Assembly: GCA_025454875.1 (NCBI GenBank)
Contig: JALONP010000013.1
Span: 62,001-126,000, forward strand
Reading direction: 5' to 3'
DNA: 64,000 bases
Source of the DNA: Bacteroidia bacterium
GTDB lineage: Bacteria; Bacteroidota; Bacteroidia; UKL13-3
In this document: piece after piece, positions 9,557 through 18,129 of the stretch
Layout of the letters: each line of letters starts with the position of its first letter
How positions within the stretch are numbered: the stretch's first letter is position 1
Made by a program: the position numbers and the translations under genes
The notes under the pieces: model-generated
Told to the model about the DNA's origin: nothing
The model's input: only the letters and a program-made list of their open reading frames with translations
The model's database searches: none

Positions 9557-10939
9557 TTACAACATGGTATTGGCTAAGTTTGCAAGCTCGCTTCGCTCGC
9601 CTTTTTCAAGGGTAATATGTGCATACAGCGGATTGTCTTTTACACGGTCAATTAAATAGGAGAGACCATTCGACTGTGAATCGAGGTATGGAGTATCTAT
9701 TTGAAATATATCACCCGTAAAAATAATCTTGGTGCCTTCTCCTGCTCGGGTAATAATTGTTTTAACCTCAAGCGGTGTAAGGTTTTGCGCCTCATCAATA
9801 ATGAACATAATATTGGATAAACTCCGACCCCTAATGTAGGCCAATGGCGATACAACCAGTTTTTCCTGATTCACCATGTCGGTAATTTTTTGAAACTCCT
9901 TATCTGTTTCTTTCCATTGGTTTTGTATCAGTTTAAGGTTGTCCCAAAGTGGTTCCATGTACGGGTTGATCTTTGATTTTATATCTCCTGGTAAAAAGCC
10001 AATATCTTTATTGCTCAATGGAATGATTGGGCGCGCCAAGTAAATTTGGCGGTACATTTGTTTTTGTTCCATAGCTGCGGCAAGCGCGAGCAAGGTTTTT
10101 CCAGTACCTGCGACACCTTGAATGGATACCAATGAAATATTAGGATTTAATACGGCATGCATGGCAAATGTTTGCTCAGCATTTCGAGGCTTAATGCCAT
10201 AAGCATTGCGCTTGTCGATACGTTCAATACTGTCGTTGGTAGGATTAAAATAACAGAGAACGGCAGCCTTATTGTTTTTTAATACGTAATAATGATTGGC
10301 AGCAGGTTTTTGGTTAAAGAGCAATTCCCACGACACAAAACCTTCTGCATAAATCCGGTCAATCACACTTTGTTTTACGTTTTCAATTACCTGATTGCCG
10401 GTATGCAATTCATTTACATTTTTAATCTTGCCGGTTTCGTAATCTTCAGCAAGCAAGTCGAGCGATTTGGCTTTCAGACGCAAGTTTACATCTTTGGTTA
10501 CCATAATCACTTTGCGGTCCGGATTTTCGTCACGCATGGCCAATGCCCCATTTAAAATGCGATGGTCGGCTTTACGTTCGCCAAATACTTTTTCAGCATC
10601 TACGCTTGATCGTTGGTGCATAATCACTTTAAACTTACCACGGCCTCTTCCATTAATCGGAATCCAATCGGTGAGCGTATACTCTCCTGAAAGCTTATCT
10701 AGGAAGCGAATAAATTCACGCGCTTCAAAGTTGATGGTGTCATTTCCTTTTTTAAAATTATCAAGCTCTTCTAGTACTGTAATTGGTATAGCAACATCGT
10801 GCTCTTGAAAATTTTTAATTGCTTGGTGATCGTACAAAATCACCGAAGTATCCAGTACAAATATTTTGCGGTCAGCAGGTTTTGATGGAGTGTTTTTAAC
10901 TTTAGGAGTTACCGTTTTGGTTGCAATTTTTTTCGCCAT
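9557..10939 (-). CDS. PIN-PhoH family ATPase (PhoH2-like)
   Basis: The protein has an N-terminal PIN nuclease domain (KIFVLDTSVILYDH, conserved Asp at about residue 30; further acidic residues later) and a C-terminal PhoH ATPase domain with Walker A GVAGTGKT (about 275-282) and Walker B FIIDEAQNL. PIN-PhoH (PhoH2) proteins are ATP-dependent RNA-unwinding RNases in the families studied. I chose the Met at 10939 (MAKKIATK) because the 19 residues before it, reaching 10996, look non-conserved; the longer start is possible. Length is normal for PhoH2. Confidence 0.93.
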   Translation of the reverse strand: MAKKIATKTVTPKVKNTPSKPADRKIFVLDTSVILYDHQAIKNFQEHDVAIPITVLEELDNFKKGNDTINFEAREFIRFLDKLSGEYTLTDWIPINGRGRGKFKVIMHQRSSVDAEKVFGERKADHRILNGALAMRDENPDRKVIMVTKDVNLRLKAKSLDLLAEDYETGKIKNVNELHTGNQVIENVKQSVIDRIYAEGFVSWELLFNQKPAANHYYVLKNNKAAVLCYFNPTNDSIERIDKRNAYGIKPRNAEQTFAMHAVLNPNISLVSIQGVAGTGKTLLALAAAMEQKQMYRQIYLARPIIPLSNKDIGFLPGDIKSKINPYMEPLWDNLKLIQNQWKETDKEFQKITDMVNQEKLVVSPLAYIRGRSLSNIMFIIDEAQNLTPLEVKTIITRAGEGTKIIFTGDIFQIDTPYLDSQSNGLSYLIDRVKDNPLYAHITLEKGERSELANLANTML

Positions 10940-11103
10940 ACGCTTCAAGTGATTCTTATGAGCTTTCAATGATGACCAAATTTGTGAAATACGCATCTAA
11001 ACGGAACCATAAAGTTGTAAACAACTGTGGAGAATCAACTTTTATGAACGAGTTTATATTCAAGTCATTTAAAATATGTATGTGAAGCCATTTTGGTTTT
11101 TGG

Positions 11104-11188
11104 GGCTTACCCGCAATTGGCATTGCGGGTCGGGCTGTTGCTGTATCTGCTTGCGCAGCAAGCAGGATGCCGCTTCCATCCCTAAGCC
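11104..11188. repeat. Cloverleaf-like intergenic inverted-repeat element
   Basis: Outer arms GGCTTA (11104-11109) and TAAGCC (11183-11188) enclose two hairpins: ACCCGCAAT/ATTGCGGGT with loop TGGC (11109-11130) and GCTTGC/GCAAGC with loop GCA (11149-11163). The single-stranded stretches between them contain CGGGCTGT and GGATGCCGCTTCCATCCC. The layout recalls REP-like elements that I remember as frequent in Bacteroidota intergenic DNA. Copy number cannot be judged from one window. Confidence 0.5.
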
Positions 11189-11254
11189 AGTTGTTGCGAG
11201 AGACTGTATTCCATCAAAGGAACAATTTTTATACTGCAGCTAATTATTCACGTG

Positions 11255-11523
11255 GCACTTTCAGTGCCCGCATTTTTCATTTATCCTGCAATACAAGCAA
11301 GGGATTAGCTAAAGCAGATCCCATGGGGGGAGGCTTCAAACACTCTTGAATGCTGCACTTTCAGTGCTCGAATGCTGCACTTTCAGTGCCTGCATTTTTC
11401 ATTTATCCTGCAATACAAGCAAGGGATTAGCTAAAGCAGATCCCATGGGGGGAGGCTTCAAACACTCTTGAATGCTGCACTTTCAGTGCCCGCATTTTTC
11501 ATTTATCCTGCAATACAAGCAAG
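11255..11523. repeat. 100-bp direct repeat array with GCACTTTCAGTGC hairpin cores
   Basis: Two nearly identical 100-bp units (11255-11354 and 11377-11476) are separated by a 22-bp partial copy (11355-11376) and followed by a 47-bp partial third copy (11477-11523). Every copy begins with GCACTTTCAGTGC, a 5-bp stem with a 3-nt loop, so the hairpin occurs four times. No credible gene overlaps the array; ORFs through it are short and repeat-derived. Confidence 0.9.
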
Positions 11524-11542
11524 CTTGATTGCCGTCTAAATG

Positions 11543-11565
11543 AAAAATGCCCCTTACGGGGCATT
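11543..11565 (-). terminator. Rho-independent terminator of tRNA-Ser
   Basis: The stem AATGCCCC/GGGGCATT with loop TTAC (11546-11565) is followed on the minus strand by a run of T (complement of 11543-11547). It begins 10 bp after the tRNA end and fits as its terminator. Confidence 0.85.
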
Positions 11566-11574
11566 CAATTTGTT

Positions 11575-11662
11575 TGGCGGAGAGAGAGGGATTCGAACCC
11601 CCGGTCCTGTTACAGACAATGGTTTTCAAGACCACCGCATTCGACCACTCTGCCATCTCTCC
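11575..11662 (-). tRNA. tRNA-Ser(TGA)
   Basis: The minus strand reads GGAGAGATGGCAGAGTGG at the 5' end and closes with a TCTCTCC acceptor strand, discriminator G and an encoded CCA. The anticodon loop CTTGAAA gives TGA. A long variable arm (between the anticodon arm and GGGGGTTCGAATCCC) is typical of serine tRNAs. It decodes UCA and, by wobble, other UCN codons. Confidence 0.96.
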
Positions 11663-11744
11663 GGGGGCAAAAGTAGTATTCGGGAGTTTGGATACCAAAA
11701 AATATTTATAAAAATTGTTTGTAATGAGCGTTTGGCGCTGAATA

Positions 11745-12482
11745 TCAGTTCAAGCGTATCAAATCTTTTGCGCGTTGCGTTAAGCGTTCTTCTAGTTTAA
11801 TGGCACGTGGTATCAATAAATCTTCTTCAATTAAACTGTGTGCCTTTAAATCACTTTCAAATGATTTTAACTCATGCATCAATACTTTGTACGCAAGTTT
11901 ATCAGACGCATGAACCTCATAATTATTCAATAACGTTCGAATATTGTGCATGTCATCATCATCGCTGTGGTGCTTTAAAATAAAATCAGCAATCGAAAAG
12001 TCTTTTAAATCAATCCATAAGCTATTTTTAAAGTTAACCGTGTGCTTTTCTAGTTTTTTAATGTACGGAAACACTACCCTGTTTTCGTAGGCGATATGCG
12101 TGAGAAAATCGGCCTTGAACGTTTCAAATATTTTAATCAACAATAACAACTGTGGATACTGTTGATGCTGCAAGAGGCCAGTTTGTTGAATATGATGTTC
12201 TATAACCGGCAACATGCGTTGCGAGTAATGATGGTGCGTGTGTTGTAAATAGTTGCATAACTCTGAGGGCGATAACCGATTGAGTTGTGCGTAGCTGTAA
12301 CCTGAATTTTCAGATGATTTAACCAATGCTTGCGCCACCACACGTGTGTTGATGTTTTTGATTTTGCATACATCCTCCAACGTTTCATCTAAGTAATCAA
12401 ACGCGTCAATTCCACACCAGTGCAATATCGATGCGTATGAATGGTTTTGCTCGAGCAGTTCAAATAAGCTTTTTTCAATCAT
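11745..12482 (-). CDS. Iron-sulfur cluster repair di-iron protein (RIC/ScdA/YtfE-like)
   Basis: A 245-aa protein with a short N-terminal ScdA_N-like domain (HWCGIDAFDYLDETLEDVCK) and a hemerythrin-like four-helix domain whose His/Glu ligands are spread as HTHHHYSQRML, IEHHI, THIAYENRVVFP, HHSDDDD and AHSLIEEDLLIPRA. RIC proteins repair iron-sulfur clusters damaged by nitric oxide or peroxide, supplying iron from a di-iron centre. The Met at 12482 (MIEKSLFE) is the likely start; the frame is open 75 codons further but that part crosses the promoter region. Divergent from trpS. Confidence 0.88.
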   Translation of the reverse strand: MIEKSLFELLEQNHSYASILHWCGIDAFDYLDETLEDVCKIKNINTRVVAQALVKSSENSGYSYAQLNRLSPSELCNYLQHTHHHYSQRMLPVIEHHIQQTGLLQHQQYPQLLLLIKIFETFKADFLTHIAYENRVVFPYIKKLEKHTVNFKNSLWIDLKDFSIADFILKHHSDDDDMHNIRTLLNNYEVHASDKLAYKVLMHELKSFESDLKAHSLIEEDLLIPRAIKLEERLTQRAKDLIRLN

Positions 12483-12492
12483 GGATAGAAAG

Positions 12493-12500
12493 CAAATGTA
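12493..12500 (-). promoter_or_regulatory. Bacteroidota -7 box (TACATTTG) of the RIC gene
   Basis: The minus strand has TACATTTG, an exact match to TAnnTTTG, with a TTG 18 bp upstream as a -33 element. The ATG of the RIC gene follows only 10 bp later, so the transcript would have a very short leader. Prediction from consensus only. Confidence 0.5.
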
Positions 12501-12572
12501 AACACGGTTCTTAAAAAACAAAACAAGTTTATGGTAAAAAATAAATGGCAAAATAGTAACATTGCCCCTAAT

Positions 12573-13580
12573 ATGACCACCGAAACAGTAGTAAGCGGAA
12601 TAAGGCCTACAGGCAATTTGCACCTGGGCAACTATTTTGGCGCAGTGCAGCAGTTTATTCAATTGCAGCACCAATATGCCTGTTACTTTTTTATTGCCGA
12701 CTACCATTCACTTACCACGCATCCAAATCCAGCAGATTTGCATGTAAATGTAAAGACTGTTTTAGCCGAGTACCTTGCATGTGGTTTAAACCCCGAACAC
12801 TGCACACTTTATGTGCAAAGCGATTTACCCCAAATTCCTGAATTGTATATGATGCTCAATATGCATGCATACTTAGGAGAATTGGAACGCGTAAGTTCGT
12901 TTAAAGAAAAAGCCCGCACCCAACCACAAAATATCAACGCAGGGTTGCTTACATACCCAGTGCTTATGGCTGCCGATATATTAATTCACAAAGCTACCAA
13001 GGTTCCTGTAGGCAAAGACCAAGAACAACACCTTGAGATGGCACGCACATTTGGTAACCGCTTTAATCGTATGTACAACCAACAGGTGTTCCCAGAGCCT
13101 CATGCTGTAAGCACAAGCGGTCAAGCTTTGGTTAAAATACCAGGATTGCAAGGTGGAGGCAAAATGAGTAAAAGCGATGGCGACCAAAATGTAATTAACC
13201 TTGCAGATGCGCCTGAACTCATTCGCAAAAAAATGAGCAGGGCAGTAACTGATAGTGGGCCAACAGCATTAAACAGTGAGGTAAGTGAACCTGTGGCCAA
13301 CTTATTTACCATCATGAGCCATGTTTCTCCCTCTGAAACGTTAACACATTTCAAAGATGCTTATGCAAATTGCACCATTCGGTATGGTGATTTGAAAAAG
13401 CAGTTGGCAGAAGACATGATTGTATTTTTACAACCTATACGGGAGCAAATTTTAAGTATCCAATCAGATGATGCATACTTGGCCAAAGTTGCCAAGATTG
13501 GCGCTGATAAGGCCAAAGAAAGTGCTGAACAAACACTCAACGAAGTTCGCAGCGCAATTGGGTTTAAACGTTTTTTATAA
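12573..13580 (+). CDS. trpS: Tryptophanyl-tRNA synthetase
   Basis: A class I aminoacyl-tRNA synthetase of 335 aa, the usual bacterial TrpRS length. The HIGH-like motif is GNLHLGNYFGA (near residue 15) and the KMSKS loop is GGKMSKSDGD. It charges tRNA-Trp with tryptophan using ATP. The ATG at 12573 (MTTETVVSGIRPTG) fits family N termini; an in-frame ATG at 12531 would add 14 atypical residues. Transcribed divergently from the RIC gene, with 90 bp between the start codons. Confidence 0.97.
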   Translation: MTTETVVSGIRPTGNLHLGNYFGAVQQFIQLQHQYACYFFIADYHSLTTHPNPADLHVNVKTVLAEYLACGLNPEHCTLYVQSDLPQIPELYMMLNMHAYLGELERVSSFKEKARTQPQNINAGLLTYPVLMAADILIHKATKVPVGKDQEQHLEMARTFGNRFNRMYNQQVFPEPHAVSTSGQALVKIPGLQGGGKMSKSDGDQNVINLADAPELIRKKMSRAVTDSGPTALNSEVSEPVANLFTIMSHVSPSETLTHFKDAYANCTIRYGDLKKQLAEDMIVFLQPIREQILSIQSDDAYLAKVAKIGADKAKESAEQTLNEVRSAIGFKRFL

Positions 13581-13605
13581 TAAAAAAAGCCTCCCAAAGG
13601 AGGCT
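13581..13605. terminator. Bidirectional terminator between trpS and the peroxiredoxin gene
   Basis: The stem AGCCTCC/GGAGGCT with loop CAAA (13588-13605) has an A7 run on its left side, so the minus strand ends in T7. The plus side has a weaker CTTTC tail. It separates two convergent genes. Confidence 0.8.
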
Positions 13606-13623
13606 CTTTCAATGATGAAGTGT

Positions 13624-14094
13624 TTATAATGATGCCAATGTTTGGTTAATGGCTTCAAAATTTGGCAAATCGCCTGGACTTTCCAATACTTCTGCATATT
13701 GAATCGTTCCGTTTTGGTCAATTACAAATGCAGCACGTTTGGCCACACCTTTCATCCCGAATGCAGGGAACGTTTCATACAATGCACCGTAAGCAGCAGC
13801 AGTTTCTTTGTTAAAATCAGAAAGCAAATCAAATTGCAGGTTTTGCTCTGCTTTAAACTTTCCTAAAGTAAACAATGAGTCAACCGAAATAGCTACAACA
13901 TCTGCGGTATCATTTTTATACATGCTGATGGCATCACGAACAGTACACAACTGTGCAGTGCATACACCAGTAAACGCAAGTGGAAAAAAATGCACGACTA
14001 CTTTTTTGCCAGCAAAGTGAGATAGAGAAACCTCTTGTTTCTCTGTATTAAGCAATGTAAATGCTGGAGCTTTGTCTCCTTTTTTTAATGTCAT
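13624..14094 (-). CDS. Peroxiredoxin (AhpC/TSA family, AhpE-like)
   Basis: A 156-aa cytosolic thiol peroxidase. The active-site motif PLAFTGVC carries the peroxidatic Cys45 with the conserved Pro and Thr; Cys50 (TAQLC) is a nearby possible resolving Cys. Length and the GDKAPAF N terminus match the short AhpE-like/BCP-like group. It reduces hydroperoxides using thioredoxin or a similar thiol donor. No signal peptide. Convergent with trpS, sharing a terminator. Confidence 0.92.
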   Translation of the reverse strand: MTLKKGDKAPAFTLLNTEKQEVSLSHFAGKKVVVHFFPLAFTGVCTAQLCTVRDAISMYKNDTADVVAISVDSLFTLGKFKAEQNLQFDLLSDFNKETAAAYGALYETFPAFGMKGVAKRAAFVIDQNGTIQYAEVLESPGDLPNFEAINQTLASL

Positions 14095-14153
14095 AATGAT
14101 GAATTGGTTTATGGTAAATGTAACGTATAATGGTGTAAATTGTTTAGCATGCT

Positions 14154-14897
14154 TTAAATGAAACGTTTTATCAAACGAAGTTTATGAGAGTAGGTTTGTG
14201 TTTCGATTTGCAAAATTCCATGGCTATCAATTGGGTCGATGCGTACATGACCTGAAGCATGTATAATGGTATTGGGGTCAAGCAAAATACCAACATGTGT
14301 GATGCGTCCTTCTTCATTGTCGAAAAAAGCCAAATCACCCGTTTGTGCTTCTGCCAAAAATGCTACGTGCTCTCCAAGTTCAGCTTGTTGGTAGGCATCG
14401 CGCTTTAATTGAATGCCAAGCGCTTTATACACAACTTGTGTAAATCCACTGCAATCTATTCCAAAGGCCGTTTTGCCCCCCCATAAGTAAGGCACGTTTA
14501 AAAACTGTTTTGCCAAATAGCCAATTCCATTTGTTGTGGGTTGCGTTTGTTGCTGAAGCGTGTATATAGTATTGTTTATTTTGCATTTTTGATTGGCGTA
14601 ATCAGGTAGTACACTGCCAAATGGAGCCATCAAAATGCCTTTGTCACTCTGCAAAATAGCAAAAGGGTAGGAGGTAACAGGTTCGAGTGATGTTGGTAGT
14701 GCGTTGATAGGTACAACTTGTTTTTGGTTAATCCACCCTTTGTATTGCTCTAATTGAGTTTGTACATAACTCCATTCACCTTCCGTTTGAATGATGGTGT
14801 AGGGTTCACCAAAAAGCAACATCGAAACCATTTCACTTGTGCTGCTTGCTTCTTTGCGCAATGGAATATTGCTTAAGGTACAAATGCCTAACTTCAT
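14154..14897 (-). CDS. NlpC/P60 (C40) cysteine peptidase with SH3-like N terminus
   Basis: A 247-aa protein. Residues 1-65 look like a bacterial SH3 domain (VSMLLFGEPYTI, EGEWSYVQ, YKGWINQKQV). Residues 125-247 are NlpC/P60 with catalytic Cys149 in GIDCSGF, His201 in THVGIL and a polar His213 in IIHASG. The architecture resembles gamma-D-Glu-diamino acid endopeptidases of the YkfC type, which act on peptidoglycan stem peptides. No signal peptide is visible, which suits cytoplasmic recycling of muropeptides. Confidence 0.9.
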   Translation of the reverse strand: MKLGICTLSNIPLRKEASSTSEMVSMLLFGEPYTIIQTEGEWSYVQTQLEQYKGWINQKQVVPINALPTSLEPVTSYPFAILQSDKGILMAPFGSVLPDYANQKCKINNTIYTLQQQTQPTTNGIGYLAKQFLNVPYLWGGKTAFGIDCSGFTQVVYKALGIQLKRDAYQQAELGEHVAFLAEAQTGDLAFFDNEEGRITHVGILLDPNTIIHASGHVRIDPIDSHGILQIETQTYSHKLRLIKRFI

Positions 14898-14945
14898 TGT
14901 AACGCGAATGTACTAACAAAACTGTAATATTGAAGTTGAAATTGC

Positions 14946-15281
14946 ATGGCAACACTTAACTTAACCTATTTAAATGGCATTGCAGCCGGAGATACGGCCT
15001 TTGTTCAAGAAATATTGTCGATGATTCGCAGTACTTCTTTGACTGAATTCGTTGTGTTAAAGCAAGCATATGTTAAAGCCGACATCATTAAAATAGGAGC
15101 CATCGCACACAAACTCAAAGCACCACTTCAAATGTTGGGAGATGCCGAATTAAATGAATGGATTGTGGCTCTTGAATCACAAAGCAAATTGAATTTACTA
15201 CCAGATGCAGTAGTGATGCATTTGCTTGAAAATAGGATTAATGAGCTGGCACTAGAAATTGAAGAGTTTTTGAATGCATAA
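14946..15281 (+). CDS. Hpt (histidine phosphotransfer) domain protein
   Basis: A 111-aa all-helical protein with the Hpt phospho-acceptor motif IGAIAHKLKAPLQMLG; His55 is the predicted phosphorylation site and the following Lys and small residues fit the HxxKG-like pattern. Stand-alone Hpt proteins relay phosphate between hybrid histidine kinases and response regulators. No kinase or regulator lies next to it, so its partner is encoded elsewhere. Divergent from the NlpC/P60 gene. Confidence 0.85.
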   Translation: MATLNLTYLNGIAAGDTAFVQEILSMIRSTSLTEFVVLKQAYVKADIIKIGAIAHKLKAPLQMLGDAELNEWIVALESQSKLNLLPDAVVMHLLENRINELALEIEEFLNA

Positions 15282-15307
15282 AAAAAGCGACCGAAGTCGC
15301 TTTTTTT
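15281..15307. terminator. Bidirectional terminator after the Hpt gene
   Basis: The stem GCGAC/GTCGC with loop CGAA is flanked by A6 on the left and T7 on the right, so it works in both directions. It ends the Hpt gene (+) and the TonB-ExbBD-PstS-TPR operon (-). Confidence 0.9.
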
Positions 15308-15310
15308 GGG

Positions 15311-16924
15311 TTATTTAATTTGTTTAAGCATGTCCTTAGCCGTTTTGTTTTCTGGGTCTAACCCTAAGGCTTTGTTGTAATATTCTTTTGCCTTAGCGTT
15401 GTTATCGTTTTTTATGTAATACACACCAAGGTTGTTGTACGTAGTAATTAAGTTCTTTTTAAACTTATCAGGAGTAGCCTCGGTAAGTGTTAAATATTTT
15501 TCCCAATAATCTTTGGCAATTGGTGTTTTAAATTCAGGATCAGAGCCTGCGGCAATCGCACCTCTCCAATAGTATCCATCCGCATAATCGGGTTTAAGTT
15601 CAAGTATTTTTGCAAACGCAGAATCAGATTTTGGGTATTGTTTGCCATAATAAGCGGCCAGTCCGAGTAGTTGGTAATCTACCAATTGAACCTTAGTTGT
15701 TGAGCCGATGTACTTTTCGAAATACATGACCGATTGGTCGAAGCGTTTGAGTTTATTGTAAATCATACCCGCTTCTTTTAACAACTCGCTCTTATTTGGA
15801 TCGGTAGCTAAAGCCTGTTCAATATTAACGATGGCAAGGCTGTCTTTACCCTTAATACGAGCATACAATTTACCTAAGTACTCATAATCTGATGAAATGA
15901 TTTTTTTAGGATCAATATTGGCCATAAAATAGGTGAGGGCATCTACACCAGGTTGAAACTTGGTGGTATCTTTTGTTTCGTTACCAACCTCGTAGTAACT
16001 GTATCCGGCCAAACGAAACAAATACAAATCTGATTTATCGGTTTTTTGTAAATCGGTGATTATATTTAGTGCTTCTGCATAATCTTTGCTCCTGAACAAA
16101 ATACGGGCATAACGTGCTTTGTTGGCATTACTTGGTTCTGAGTTTTGAAGGTATTTCTCAAAAGTTTCTTTCGCTTTGGCATATTGTTTCGATTGAAGGT
16201 AATACTCTGCTAAGTTTTTAAGGGCGGGAGCGTAATTAGGGTCAATTGCCAATGCACGATCTAAGTCGGTTTTGGTAGCCTCAGCATTTTTTACACGCAA
16301 CCAAATACCCGAAACTCTTGTGTATGCTTTGGGGTTGTTTTTTTGCAACGCAATGGCGTTTTCATAAGTTGATGCTGCTTTACCTGCCTCATTTTTTTCG
16401 AGGTAAATATCACCCGCTGTAATCAGTACGTCATAATTCTTTTTGTCTATTTCGAGTGCTTGTTCAATTAATACAATGGCCTCGTCTACCAATTTGGTAT
16501 CGGCTGAAACCATGGCTTCGGCAACCACGCGCAATGCGTTGATGTCTTTTACACGACCGTCTTTGCCTTTGCTAAATGATAATGCCTTGTCAAACTCTGC
16601 TTTGGCTTCGGTTACTTTATTCTCTTCAAGGAACAACCCACCCATTCCAGCAAAATTCATTGGGTTGGTTGGCTGGGCTGTTTTACCTGCTTGGTAAGCT
16701 TTGGCGGCCTCATCGTTTTTATACAATTTCCATTGGGCTTGACCTAAATAATAAAAGTAAGTGCCATTTGTTGGTTCTTGTTGGCTCAAGGTGGTAAAAA
16801 TGTTTCGGGCTTTTTCAAACTGTTCGAAATCCAAGGCTTGCAAACCTTCCGACATTGTTTGTGCTTTTGCTGCAAAAGCAAACAACACTACTGCTGCAAC
16901 TACACTTACTCTTTTCATGTTCAT
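15311..16924 (-). CDS. Exported TPR-repeat protein
   Basis: A 537-aa protein with a signal peptide (MKRVSVVAAVVLFAFAAKAQ) and TPR repeats along almost its whole length (for example YFYYLGQAQWKLYKNDEAAKAY, AYTRVSGIWLRVKNAEAT and YYIKNDNNAKAKEYYNKALGLDPEN). TPRs form protein-binding superhelices, here in the periplasm. It lies 21 bp after the PstS-like gene, as the last gene of the TonB/ExbBD operon, which suggests a scaffold role with that complex. The substrate is unknown. Confidence 0.9.
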   Translation of the reverse strand: MNMKRVSVVAAVVLFAFAAKAQTMSEGLQALDFEQFEKARNIFTTLSQQEPTNGTYFYYLGQAQWKLYKNDEAAKAYQAGKTAQPTNPMNFAGMGGLFLEENKVTEAKAEFDKALSFSKGKDGRVKDINALRVVAEAMVSADTKLVDEAIVLIEQALEIDKKNYDVLITAGDIYLEKNEAGKAASTYENAIALQKNNPKAYTRVSGIWLRVKNAEATKTDLDRALAIDPNYAPALKNLAEYYLQSKQYAKAKETFEKYLQNSEPSNANKARYARILFRSKDYAEALNIITDLQKTDKSDLYLFRLAGYSYYEVGNETKDTTKFQPGVDALTYFMANIDPKKIISSDYEYLGKLYARIKGKDSLAIVNIEQALATDPNKSELLKEAGMIYNKLKRFDQSVMYFEKYIGSTTKVQLVDYQLLGLAAYYGKQYPKSDSAFAKILELKPDYADGYYWRGAIAAGSDPEFKTPIAKDYWEKYLTLTEATPDKFKKNLITTYNNLGVYYIKNDNNAKAKEYYNKALGLDPENKTAKDMLKQIK

Positions 16925-16945
16925 GATGCGTTTATATTCTATTCG

Positions 16946-17887
16946 TTAATTAAGTTCTACGATGCGCACTGGAGCGGTTGCTGGAACCAAACCACTTTTG
17001 AGTACAATTCGTTGCCCTTTATCACTAGCAACGAAACTTGCAAACCCCGTGCCTAAACCAACTCTTGGTTCTCTTAGGGTTATATGCACGGTACGCCAAA
17101 GCGGATATTGTTTAAGAGCTACATATGCTTGGTACGGTTTCATAGTGGCTGCCTCAGCAGTAGCTGGATTAATAGGAACCATTTCGGCAACGGTAATACG
17201 GTTCATAAAGCCAACCGTTGTTGTATCGTCACGGTCGCTTATCCAACTGGTTCCGATTATGCCAATTGCGTTTTGATTTTTTTCTACATAATCAATTACT
17301 GCCTCATTGTTAGCCACTGCGAAACAGTTTTTACTCAATTCGGCACCTTTGAGTATGCTATCTTTTAAGTGCCTAACTGCTCCTGATTTGGGGCTGTCAA
17401 ATACCACTTGTATGGTCCCAGATTGGCTTTTGCCGCCTACTTGGTTCCAATTTTGGATGCTTCCGTTCAAAATTTTCTCTAGCATTTCAACCGTAAAAAC
17501 GGTGTCTTTTACACGCTTGTTCACAATTAATGCGATGGCATCTTTGCAAAATGGAGCATAACGAGGGGTAATAACCGCTTTGTCTAATACCGCTTTTTCT
17601 TCTGGAAGTAATTCTCGTGTAGTAATCGCCACTCTTGCCGAGTCATTTACCAACAACTGCATTGCATCATATTCATTAGTGTATACAACACGCAAATGTG
17701 CTTTGGGGTAAATGGATTCAAAAACGGCAATTTCGGCATCCACAATGGGTTTTAAACTTTCGTCAGCCGCAATTGTAATGGTTCCACTTGTAGCGGTATC
17801 GATATTGGTGCTGGTATTATTGCCACATCCAATACTAGCAATAGCAGCTATATATAACGATACATAAATTAGTTGTTTCATATCCAT
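16946..17887 (-). CDS. PstS-like substrate-binding lipoprotein
   Basis: A 313-aa protein with a lipoprotein signal (lipobox SIGC, Cys at about residue 21) and a PBP-like domain of the phosphate-binding (PstS) type: GTITIAADESLKPIVDAEIAVFES, VAITTRELLPEEK, DAIALIVNKRV and a C-terminal GFASFVASDKGQRIVLKSGL. No pstCAB transporter genes are adjacent; instead it belongs to a TonB/ExbBD operon. It may therefore feed phosphate or another anion to a TonB system, or act as a sensor. The ligand is not proven. Confidence 0.85.
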   Translation of the reverse strand: MDMKQLIYVSLYIAAIASIGCGNNTSTNIDTATSGTITIAADESLKPIVDAEIAVFESIYPKAHLRVVYTNEYDAMQLLVNDSARVAITTRELLPEEKAVLDKAVITPRYAPFCKDAIALIVNKRVKDTVFTVEMLEKILNGSIQNWNQVGGKSQSGTIQVVFDSPKSGAVRHLKDSILKGAELSKNCFAVANNEAVIDYVEKNQNAIGIIGTSWISDRDDTTTVGFMNRITVAEMVPINPATAEAATMKPYQAYVALKQYPLWRTVHITLREPRVGLGTGFASFVASDKGQRIVLKSGLVPATAPVRIVELN

Positions 17888-18129
17888 TATCTAAAAATGC
17901 GATAGGCTCTAAAAGCGCCATAGGTTAAAAGCATGCCGGCAAATATATACCTGTAAGTTGGTTCTATTGGCGTAAACATGGGTAAGGTTAACACCGCAAT
18001 ACCCATTACAAGATAAAAAATAGCCATGATTACCCCGGCATATTTGAGGATCATGGCTACTTTGGTATTACGGTCTTGGTTTTGTTTTTCCAAAATCGCA
18101 GTTGTTTTGTTACTGTAGTTTAAACACAA
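17887..18129 (-). CDS. Small two-helix membrane protein
   Basis: Up to 80 aa, with two predicted membrane helices (about residues 27-50 and 58-75) and a basic C terminus (YRIFR). The listed start overlaps the end of tonB by 20 bp; Met26 (MILKYAG, 18054) is an alternative that keeps both helices. Its stop overlaps the PstS-like start by 1 bp, so translation is probably coupled. No known family recognised; a conserved accessory of this operon type is possible. Confidence 0.65.
   Translation of the reverse strand: MCLNYSNKTTAILEKQNQDRNTKVAMILKYAGVIMAIFYLVMGIAVLTLPMFTPIEPTYRYIFAGMLLTYGAFRAYRIFR

Noticed and set aside
11167-11349. 60-aa plus-strand ORF in the repeat region
   Set aside because: Lies entirely in the cloverleaf element and the 100-bp repeat; no family features.
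11483-11698. 71-aa minus-strand ORF across tRNA-Ser
   Set aside because: Its residues ([20 protein letters not shown]) are the translation of the tRNA gene; no independent coding evidence.
11540-11800. 86-aa plus-strand ORF over tRNA-Ser
   Set aside because: Antisense reading of the tRNA and of the RIC gene end; typical false ORF.
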